DNA from: Bacteroidetes bacterium UBA2322
GTDB taxonomy: Bacteria; Bacteroidota; Bacteroidia; Chitinophagales; UBA2359
Direction: 5' to 3'
DNA length: 46,186 nt
Assembly: GCA_002345145.1 (NCBI GenBank)
Contig: DDVC01000039.1
Span: 1 to 46,186 of the forward strand
The position numbers were made by a program, and so were the translations under genes. The number at the start of each line of letters is the position of its first letter. Position 1 is the first letter of the stretch. The notes beneath the pieces are model-generated. The model saw nothing but the letters and a program-made list of their open reading frames with translations, did not search any database and had not been told where the DNA came from. Shown piece after piece: positions 40,186 to 46,186 of this stretch.

Positions 40186-41562
40186 ATGGCAAAAAAAGTA
40201 AACATTACCGGTTATATCAGCAGTTTGCTGTACGATTACAGTTTAGTTGTAGTGCCCGGATTAGGTGCATTTCTTACCCAGTTTGCTCCGGCAAAGGTAA
40301 AGCCCGATGATGGGGTAGTGCAACCGCCGGTAAAAACCTTACAGTTTAACGAAAAACTAAACCTGAACGACGGCTTACTCATTAGCCATATAGCCCGAAA
40401 CGAACGCATAACCGAAGAAGAAGCAGAGGGATATGTGGCTCATTATGTGGACAACATTAAATCGCAGTTAAACAGTGGCGAGTTAGTTGTTTTAGACGGA
40501 ATAGGCTCATTTACCAAATCTCATGCCGATGATGCCCTCATTGCCTTTTTTCCCGATGACCAAGCCAATTTTTCGGCTGCTACTTTTGGGCTGATGTCGG
40601 TAGAACTACCCAAAACCCAGCCCGTAGCCGGTGTCAATGAAAACGAAGAGGTAACCACGCCCATAGCTGCCAGTTTACCCTCACTTCATACCGAAAACGT
40701 GCAAGCAGACGATGCCGAAGACGAACATGCCCAAGAGATAACGTCTTTACCAATAACCAATAACGATAACCAAAAACGCTCCTTGCACGAGGTGTTGGCA
40801 TCGGGCGCTGCCGGAGGGGTAAGCGCCCAGTCTGTTCATACAGACCCACCCACTGTAACGCCGCCGCCCGAAAAAAGCGCCCCCAGTTATTTGTGGTGGT
40901 TAGTGCCGGCGCTCATGCTGGTAGCCTTTATCTTTATTTTAACCCAACTCCCATCGGGCAGAAATCAGGTTGCCCAACAACAAACCGAACCTGCCACACT
41001 TACCCCGCCCGATACCACAACTGCTCAGGTGAGCGAAACTCCCCAGAACAACCTTGCCGAAACGGAAGTTGCCGATAATACCACCGGTAACACCAATACT
41101 GCCGCCGGCAACTTTGTAACCGATGAAGATGACCCCAAAATTAACACACCCATTACTACCACCACACAAGGTACTACCACAGCAGCAGGCTCAGGCAGCA
41201 CTACCACAGCCGCTACATCGAGCAGCACAACCAACACCCGAGGAAATGCCGCCACTACCCCTACTACTAAAACTACCACCACAGCGCCAGCTACCACCGC
41301 CACCGGCAGGGGCAATGCCGCAAGTACTGCTACCGAAGCACCCAAAGGGTATTATGTGGTGATTGCTTCTTTTGACACACAAGCCAAAGCCCAAAAAGAA
41401 GCAACCCGACTGCGTAAAACTGCCAATAATGCTTATGCCTTAACACCCGATAAGGGTAAATACCGTGTGGGGTTGTATTATGACTCTCAGGCAGCAGCCC
41501 AATCGGCACAAGCATCTTTAAAGGCGGGTAAATACCCTAGTGCGTGGGTGCTAAAACAGTAA
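40186..41562 (+). CDS. HU-CCDC81 and SPOR domain protein
   Basis: This 458-residue protein has three parts. Residues 5-130 hold two HU-CCDC81-type modules: ITGYISSLLYDYSLVVVPGL, GAFLTQFAPAKV, NLNDGLLISHIARN and GELVVLDGIGSFTK. A membrane helix (YLWWLVPALMLVAFIFILTQ) near residue 235 follows. A Thr/Ala-rich linker (residues 260-380) leads to a C-terminal SPOR domain (GYYVVIASFDTQAKAQKEAT, YRVGLYYDSQAAAQSA). SPOR domains bind denuded glycan strands at division sites. The topology puts the HU-like part in the cytoplasm and SPOR in the periplasm. The linker DNA is low complexity. The protein probably links cell-division peptidoglycan with an internal partner; its HU-like modules are not necessarily DNA-binding. 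Confidence 0.9.
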   Translation: MAKKVNITGYISSLLYDYSLVVVPGLGAFLTQFAPAKVKPDDGVVQPPVKTLQFNEKLNLNDGLLISHIARNERITEEEAEGYVAHYVDNIKSQLNSGELVVLDGIGSFTKSHADDALIAFFPDDQANFSAATFGLMSVELPKTQPVAGVNENEEVTTPIAASLPSLHTENVQADDAEDEHAQEITSLPITNNDNQKRSLHEVLASGAAGGVSAQSVHTDPPTVTPPPEKSAPSYLWWLVPALMLVAFIFILTQLPSGRNQVAQQQTEPATLTPPDTTTAQVSETPQNNLAETEVADNTTGNTNTAAGNFVTDEDDPKINTPITTTTQGTTTAAGSGSTTTAATSSSTTNTRGNAATTPTTKTTTTAPATTATGRGNAASTATEAPKGYYVVIASFDTQAKAQKEATRLRKTANNAYALTPDKGKYRVGLYYDSQAAAQSAQASLKAGKYPSAWVLKQ

Positions 41563-41786
41563 CCCACAAAAACCCCGCAAGCAAAACAGCAGAACAAAAA
41601 AACCACTCCTTTTAGGCGATAGCTGCGTAGGTAATTTATATCTTACAAAGCCAAGTTTTGGTCAGCAGAAGATTTTATTGCCAGCAAAGACGCAAAGAAA
41701 AAAGTTGAAGTACCAATGCACAGCCGTGCGTTTGTAGTGAGATGAATTATAAGAGTTTAGCTTGAAAACAGCAGAGCTAACCCATA
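41563..41786. other. Convergent intergenic region with GACGCAAAGA-type repeat
   Basis: This 224-base gap separates the HU/SPOR gene (plus) from the TIR gene (minus). It contains GCAAAGACGCAAAGAAAA near 41686-41703, which resembles the CGCAAAGA short repeats that occur in intergenic DNA of many bacteria. No terminator hairpin is obvious and no gene is supported. Confidence 0.4.
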
Positions 41787-44360
41787 TTAAAATGCCACCG
41801 TTTTTACTGCTGAGTAGTTGTTGTTTTCATTGCACTCATCTACTTTTACATAAACAGGCAAAAACTCCTCTGAACAAGTGGCATCAATTAGCAGGCGTAT
41901 TTGGGCGCTTTTTGTGCCTATACCCGATATGGTTAGGGTTCCGCTTATGGTGCGCTCGCTTTTTGCATTTAAGGCGGCAAAAGGTTGGCAGTTGCCATAA
42001 AAGAATTGATTTTCATTGTTTTGGCTATACTCTGCCAACAAGTTACAGGCAGAAGCATCAGCGCCGCCGGTGTTTTTTATGATGGCGGTAAATGCTACTC
42101 TGTAACCAAGTGTTTGGCTGCGTGCCGGTGATACACTTTTTACGGTAAAGTTGGTAATAACCAAATCGGGTTTTTGGCTACATGGGTCTGCTGTAACTTT
42201 TTGCTCGCAATTTTGACCGGTGTAACCCTCGGGGCAAACACATTTACCTGTTCTGGGGTTGCAAGTACCGGCATTACAGTTTTTATTGTAGCAAGGGTCT
42301 TGTTTTTCACACCGTTCACCGGTATAGCCCGGGTTACAGTCGCATTTTTTAGTTTGCGGGTTGCACTTGCCGTTGGGTTTACAGTCAATAGGGCATAAAC
42401 CTTCATATAGTTGGCAGCGGGTGCCGGTATAACCCGGATTACAATCGCATTTTTTAGTTATCGGGTTGCAAACGCCGTTGGCGCTGCATCGGAGTTGCTT
42501 GCAAATATCCTCTTCTTTGGGCTGCTTTGTTTCGCAGTATTTACCGGTAAACCCATTGGGGCATTGGCATTTACCATTTACGCACTTGCCCCCGTTTTGG
42601 CAGGTGATGTTTTGGCAGGGGTCATTAGGCGTGTTTGGCTGCTTTGTTTCGCAGTATTTACCGGTAAACCCATTGGAGCATTGGCATTTACCATTTACGC
42701 ACTTGCCCCCGTTTTGGCAGGTGATGTTTTTACAGGGGTCATTAGGCGTGTTTGGCTGCTTTGTTTCGCAGTATTTACCGGTAAACCCATTGGGGCATTG
42801 GCATTTACCATTTACGCACTTGCCCCCGTTTTGGCAGGTGATGTTTTGGCAGGGGTCATCGGGATTATTTGACGGTTTTGTTTCGCAGTATATTCCTGTA
42901 AACCCATTGGGGCATTGGCATTTACCATTTACGCACTTGCCCCCGTTTTGGCAGGTGATGTTTTGGCAGGGGTTAATGCTGAGGTAATCGCGGGGGTTAA
43001 ACATACCGGCAAGCCAACCTTGCGAGGTATCTCGGTGAAGTTGCCGGGGTGGTTGGTTTGGGTTAGAAACCATAGAAACGGCATTGTTAAAATCTTCTAC
43101 CGTTTCATAAACAGGAGGTGTACTTTGGATACCCCATTTATTTACAAATCCCCATTTACCATTTTTCTTAACGGCAATGCGCTCATCGTGGAGTTGGCGG
43201 TAGTCGTCGTAGGCAGCGCTGAGGTATAATGGTGCAACCCACTCTGCCATAAAAGCCCACATAAAGGCAGGAAAAATAAAAAACCCTATAAGTGCAGCAA
43301 CAACAATGCGGCGCAGCAAGTTTGTACTGTTGTTGGTATTGTTTTCGTTTACCGATTTTAAACCGGTAGCGGCAAAAGGCACCATGTTTTTTGCCACAGC
43401 CCACTCTTGTTGTGCCGGTGGCTGCGAGTATGTAGTAACCACAACATCGCGGTCAAGCACTACTACATCTTTAAAAACAAATTTGCCCAAATCGGGTACT
43501 CTCAGCATTACCGATACCTTAATGCAAAGGCTGTAAGTACCTTGTTTGAGCGGGGTTATGTTGTAACGCCATTCGGTATAACTCTCTTCTTCTATGGGTT
43601 GTTCCAGCTCGCCTATACGGTCTATGTCAAAAGCTTCGCCATCGGTATCGTCTATGATTTCGGCTTTCATAATGCTGTCTATGCGGATATTTTCAATAAC
43701 CGCCTCGTCCACATTTTTGAGCCGTTCTTTTAGCGTTTTAAGGTCAATATCTTCGGGGGCAATTCTGATAAAACAGGGGTATTTTTTTTGTACCTCCATA
43801 ATACCGGGCACCAGGTACAATACTTTCCCTTGTCGGTGCTGTTTTTTAGGTTTGGTTTCCATAGAGGCGGGCATTTCTGACATGGCAACCCCCCTGCTGA
43901 GCAAGGCATCTTTTACCAATTGTCCTACCTCATAAGCTATTTGGGTATAACATTCATCGGGCGTTTGCCAAACCTCTTTGTTTTCGGGCGGTATGCCATT
44001 TTTTGGCAGCGGCAACATGCGCGCCAGTGGGGTACTTTCCCATATACACTGCCGTACTATAACCGGTACAACCTTTGCCTGCCCACTCTTTTGCAATCGT
44101 ATGGCAACAGGAAATATGGTTTGGTAGCATACATCAGACTGTATAAAATCGGCGCTTACCAATAGTAAAACCAAATCAGCCATTTCTAACTGGTTTACCA
44201 TAGATGCCTCCCAATCCTGCCCTGCTTCTATTTTGCCATCGTACCATATTTGCACATAGCCCGACCGCTCCAGCGCTGCCAAATGGGTGCGCAGGGCACT
44301 GCAATAATGCACATCTTCTGCCGCATAAGCAATAAATAGGTTTAGTTTAGTATCGGGCAC
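41787..44360 (-). CDS. Transmembrane TIR-domain protein with WG repeat, seven EGF-like repeats and CARDB domain
   Basis: This is an 857-residue protein starting with GTG. Residues 5-152 are a TIR domain (LNLFIAYAAED, YVQIWYDGKIEAGQDWEASM, ADLVLLLVSADFIQSDVCYQ, KVVPVIVRQCIW). In a by-eye alignment the catalytic Glu of NADase TIRs is Ile82. Residues 180-312 form an unassigned, partly beta-rich domain. One membrane helix lies at about 351-371 (RIVVAALIGFFIFPAFMWAF). Residues 393-424 resemble a WG repeat (IAVKKNGKWGFVNKWGIQST). Residues 465-718 hold seven EGF-like modules (pattern CQNGGKCVNGKCQCPNGFTG); the first four have a 39-residue period and nearly identical DNA. A CARDB-like domain occupies 727-857 (PDLVITNFTV, IIKNTGGADAS). 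The orientation predicted is TIR inside and EGF/CARDB in the periplasm. No obvious effector gene adjoins it. Confidence 0.9.
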   Translation of the reverse strand: MPDTKLNLFIAYAAEDVHYCSALRTHLAALERSGYVQIWYDGKIEAGQDWEASMVNQLEMADLVLLLVSADFIQSDVCYQTIFPVAIRLQKSGQAKVVPVIVRQCIWESTPLARMLPLPKNGIPPENKEVWQTPDECYTQIAYEVGQLVKDALLSRGVAMSEMPASMETKPKKQHRQGKVLYLVPGIMEVQKKYPCFIRIAPEDIDLKTLKERLKNVDEAVIENIRIDSIMKAEIIDDTDGEAFDIDRIGELEQPIEEESYTEWRYNITPLKQGTYSLCIKVSVMLRVPDLGKFVFKDVVVLDRDVVVTTYSQPPAQQEWAVAKNMVPFAATGLKSVNENNTNNSTNLLRRIVVAALIGFFIFPAFMWAFMAEWVAPLYLSAAYDDYRQLHDERIAVKKNGKWGFVNKWGIQSTPPVYETVEDFNNAVSMVSNPNQPPRQLHRDTSQGWLAGMFNPRDYLSINPCQNITCQNGGKCVNGKCQCPNGFTGIYCETKPSNNPDDPCQNITCQNGGKCVNGKCQCPNGFTGKYCETKQPNTPNDPCKNITCQNGGKCVNGKCQCSNGFTGKYCETKQPNTPNDPCQNITCQNGGKCVNGKCQCPNGFTGKYCETKQPKEEDICKQLRCSANGVCNPITKKCDCNPGYTGTRCQLYEGLCPIDCKPNGKCNPQTKKCDCNPGYTGERCEKQDPCYNKNCNAGTCNPRTGKCVCPEGYTGQNCEQKVTADPCSQKPDLVITNFTVKSVSPARSQTLGYRVAFTAIIKNTGGADASACNLLAEYSQNNENQFFYGNCQPFAALNAKSERTISGTLTISGIGTKSAQIRLLIDATCSEEFLPVYVKVDECNENNNYSAVKTVAF
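42534..42968 (-). repeat. Four tandem, nearly identical EGF-coding repeats of 117 bp
   Basis: The DNA encoding EGF modules 1 to 4 of the TIR protein repeats every 117 bases (39 codons). The shared block, such as TTGGCATTTACCATTTACGC and GCCCCCGTTTTGGCAGGTGA, is unchanged across copies; differences are mostly single bases and the linker. This points to recent expansion or gene conversion. Confidence 0.9.
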
Positions 44361-44590
44361 GCCATTCTTATTTGGGCTAAATATACAGCTTTATTTGAGG
44401 GCTTTGCCTAATAGCTGAAAAGTTGTTTTAATCGGGAGAAAAAAATGACAAAAAATTAGCTCAGCCTGTAACTTTTTCCCCCTTTTGCCCGATTTATAAG
44501 CGCATTTTGGCAGCTACTCCTACCCATCACCAATTTTCCCCCCATTTTTTGCAAAAAAAGTAAAAAAAATGAACAAAAGGGAACTTTTCT

Positions 44591-44651
44591 ATAGTACCTT
44601 GCGTTACATAGTAGCAAGCAAAACAAAGTTGCTTCTCACAACAGGTACTAT
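44591..44651 (+). promoter_or_regulatory. Nested inverted repeats in the leader of the small plus-strand unit
   Basis: ATAGTACCT (44591-44599) and AGGTACTAT (44643-44651) are exact 9-base inverses. Inside them AAGCAA (44616-44621) pairs with TTGCTT (44629-44634). The left arm overlaps TACCTTG, a weak -7-like box, so this could be a promoter with operator or a structured leader. Confidence 0.4.
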
Positions 44652-44685
44652 TTACTTAACTTAACCACTTTAAACTCCCATTGCC

Positions 44686-44748
44686 ATGATTATTTTACTT
44701 TTAGGTCTTTTATTGGGCATTTTTTCGGTTTTTGTTTTTTTTGCATAA
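44686..44748 (+). CDS. 20-residue hydrophobic peptide in a small isolated transcription unit
   Basis: An ATG at 44686 opens 20 codons (MIILLLGLLLGIFSVFVFFA) ending at a TAA at 44746-44748. The peptide is one continuous membrane helix with no charged residue, like small membrane proteins and type I toxin peptides. Upstream are nested inverted repeats (44591-44651); downstream is a strong plus-strand terminator (44840-44877). Both flanking genes are on the minus strand, so this unit must have its own transcription. I do not see a clear ribosome-binding site, and it may instead be a non-coding RNA with a chance frame. Nearest gene is the TIR protein, divergent, about 325 bases away. Function unknown. 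Confidence 0.4.
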   Translation: MIILLLGLLLGIFSVFVFFA

Positions 44749-44839
44749 GCCGGCGGTTTTAGGTTGTAATCAAAAGGTAGCACAAATGCTGCGCTGAGGC
44801 ACAAAATTGTGTAAACATCTTTTTCATACGAAATTGTTC

Positions 44840-44877
44840 CTCCTCCGGCAATGACTAATTGTCCGGGGGAGTTTTTT
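44840..44877 (+). terminator. Strong plus-strand terminator with no annotated gene before it
   Basis: CTCCTCCGG (44840-44848) pairs with CCGGGGGAG (44863-44871); one pair is U-G on the plus strand, so the stem is complete only in plus-strand RNA. It is followed by six T (44872-44877). This shows a plus-strand transcript ends here, although both neighbours are on the minus strand. Confidence 0.8.
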
Positions 44878-44949
44878 GTTTACCCTTACAGAAACCGGGG
44901 GCTGGGCAGCAAAAAGTACAAAAAATAACCTACCCTAAATATGTATGGC

Positions 44950-45774
44950 TTATTTGCGCCGCCCAAGATTTAGGCGGAGGTAAAGGTTGGTAAAAATAAA
45001 AGAGTTTTGTTCCTCTATCATTATAGGTACGCGCGAAATCTGGATATCGCCTTCGGCATTTTTAACCAACCCTGCATGAACATTAACCATAGCGCCAATT
45101 TCTATGGCTTTTACCATTTCATAAAAATTAGCCCAGTCAAAATTAAAACCTCCTTTTAGCTGAAATCCGGGAAACAGGTTAATGTCGTCCCAACCGTAGG
45201 TAATGCCCGATGAGCCAAGTATGAGTCCGTTATTCATAAACCACGCTGCATTTTCGGGGGTGTATTTTTCGTTTCGGGTAATAAAGCCGCCGCGCTCATT
45301 TACATCGTAAATAAGCTCTAAGTAGTAAGGTTTTACAATGCCCAGCGAGGGTCCGTAGCCGTAAAACCAAGAAACTTGCACTCCGTTTCGTTGTCCTTTA
45401 TTGGTAATGGTGTGTATGCTGCCAAAATTTACATTTAGGGTGTAAAAACTGTTTTTTTTGCCAAAAACATACCCTCTTGCCGAGTTTCTGCCCGATGCGT
45501 AGGGGCTTTGCTGGCGGCGTTCTTTGGGGTGTTTAATGTTCATAACTTCTATTTCTATGAACTTCTTTTTAAAAATGTTTTGTATGCGCACCAAATTTGC
45601 CGATGCACCAAACCCGTGTGTGTGCGCTTTAAGCCCCACGCTAAATTCTTTTTTAAATACAATGTCATCGGCAGTGAGGGGTTGTGTGCCTATAATGGGT
45701 TGTTGTGCAAGAGCAGTATGGCTTACCCATACACATAACAGCAGAACTATGGCGGGAGCTATTTTTTTTAACAT
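44950..45774 (-). CDS. Outer-membrane beta-rich protein, unknown function
   Basis: This is a 274-residue exported protein. The ATG at 45774 opens a signal peptide (MLKKIAPAIVLLLCVWVSHT, cleaved near ALAQ); a longer frame to 45888 adds a non-signal extension. The mature part has alternating strands (FSVGLKAHTHGFGASANLVR, FYTLNVNFGSIHTI, VQVSWFYGYGPSLGI, YYLELIYDVNE, FQLKGGFNFDWANFYE, FTNLYLRLNLGRRK) typical of a barrel of 10 to 12 strands. I recognise it as a generic Bacteroidota outer-membrane protein but not a specific family. It ends 73 bases from the plus-strand terminator at 44840-44877. No operon partner is visible. Confidence 0.75.
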   Translation of the reverse strand: MLKKIAPAIVLLLCVWVSHTALAQQPIIGTQPLTADDIVFKKEFSVGLKAHTHGFGASANLVRIQNIFKKKFIEIEVMNIKHPKERRQQSPYASGRNSARGYVFGKKNSFYTLNVNFGSIHTITNKGQRNGVQVSWFYGYGPSLGIVKPYYLELIYDVNERGGFITRNEKYTPENAAWFMNNGLILGSSGITYGWDDINLFPGFQLKGGFNFDWANFYEMVKAIEIGAMVNVHAGLVKNAEGDIQISRVPIMIEEQNSFIFTNLYLRLNLGRRK

Positions 45775-46186
45775 GACAACAGGAGCTGATGTGCAAAAAT
45801 TAAGAACTATAAGAGGTACGTAGGAGCGTTGGAAATTAAATGGGCGTTGTTTGTTGTTGTTTTTGGGCTGGGATAATGGCAAGGTCAAAGGTTATTGACC
45901 CTAAAGCATAAACCCCCAAACCTTAAAACGCACTGTAAATATACAATGTTTTATGCAAAATGGCTGCACAACCATAAAAATTGCGTTTAGAATTGGTAGT
46001 GGGTAGTGAAAAGTGAAAGGGTGTAACCCGAGTTTGATGTGAAATGGCACACAAAGCCCGTGCTGCCTGTGTGAGCTGAAAACCGGCAGCAATTAGCACA
46101 CGGATAACACGGATGGAGCTGATGAACGCCGATTTTTTAAAGATAAAGGCTCAATTAGGTAAATGATTCTCTTTTACCTGCGTTTA
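45775..46186. other. Intergenic region at the window edge with short repeats
   Basis: No gene is supported in these 412 bases. Features seen are a GGTAGTGGGTAGTGAAAAGTG tract (about 45993-46013) of the same family as at 39925-40010, and AGCACACGGATAACACGGAT (about 46095-46114), which resembles the ACACGGAT repeats found in intergenic DNA of many bacteria. A 7-base inverted repeat AGGTAAA/TTTACCT is at 46157-46179. Confidence 0.45.

Noticed and set aside
41025..41345. Val/Ala-rich minus-strand frame
   Set aside because: It is the complement of the Thr/Ala-rich linker of the HU/SPOR protein.
42411..42987. Long repeated open frames on the plus strand with Cys/Phe/Val-rich repeats
   Set aside because: They are antisense shadows of the EGF repeat tract of the TIR gene and repeat for that reason alone.
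45901..46092. 63-codon minus-strand frame near the right edge
   Set aside because: It runs across the GGTAGT repeat tract, and its sequence has no family pattern.

Overview
The window looks like a chromosomal segment of a member of the Bacteroidota, probably in or near the Chitinophagales/Saprospirales. Three things suggest this. Six large secreted proteins end in type IX secretion (T9SS) sorting domains. Promoters follow the Bacteroidota pattern, with a TAnnTTTG -7 box and, where visible, a TTTG about 19 bases upstream. Several families are typical of the phylum (DUF4834, HU-CCDC81/SPOR, a Bacteroidota-type polysaccharide deacetylase, the EF-G paralogue). I see no rRNA, tRNA, insertion sequence, prophage or CRISPR array.

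Layout. 0-4 kb: secreted proteins on the minus strand: a fragment at the edge, two kelch/T9SS proteins in one operon, and a small secreted protein whose signal peptide is frameshifted. 4-9 kb, plus strand: a helical protein of unknown role, an alpha/beta hydrolase coupled to a CBS-pair protein, and an Omp85-type barrel. 9-13 kb: a TetR-like regulator divergent from a small exported protein, a small barrel, and a C39-peptidase ABC exporter. 13-18.7 kb, plus strand: moxR, DUF58, an exported hypothetical and DUF4834, then an EF-G paralogue. 18.7-25.3 kb, minus strand: two related LysM glucosaminidases, a PKD/T9SS protein and an L-type-lectin/T9SS protein. 25.3-26.1 kb carries no convincing gene but has an orphan promoter and several repeats. 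26-32 kb, minus strand: a polysaccharide deacetylase, a coiled-coil lipoprotein, an exonuclease-like/GIY-YIG fusion and a PQQ-type sugar dehydrogenase with a T9SS tail. 32-38 kb, minus strand: a 1412-residue repetitive T9SS protein, a TPR protein and a 52-residue Cys/Lys-rich protein. 38-41.6 kb, plus strand: an outer-membrane barrel and an HU-CCDC81/SPOR protein, separated by a heptamer tandem repeat. 41.8-44.4 kb, minus strand: the TIR receptor-like protein. 44.6-44.9 kb, plus strand: a tiny isolated transcription unit. 44.95-45.8 kb, minus strand: an outer-membrane protein.

The most striking gene is the 857-residue protein at 41787-44360. It has an N-terminal TIR domain, a middle domain, one membrane helix, a WG-type repeat, seven EGF-like modules (four nearly identical in DNA) and a C-terminal CARDB domain. 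This gives a receptor-like layout: TIR in the cytoplasm and a disulfide-rich ectodomain in the periplasm. About 230 bp from its start, on the opposite strand, is a small unit with nested inverted repeats, a 20-residue hydrophobic peptide frame and a strong terminator. Secondary finds are a GIY-YIG nuclease fused to an exonuclease domain that has lost most of its DEDDh residues, a small Cys/Lys-rich protein, and several families of intergenic short repeats. All functional statements come from motifs read by eye.
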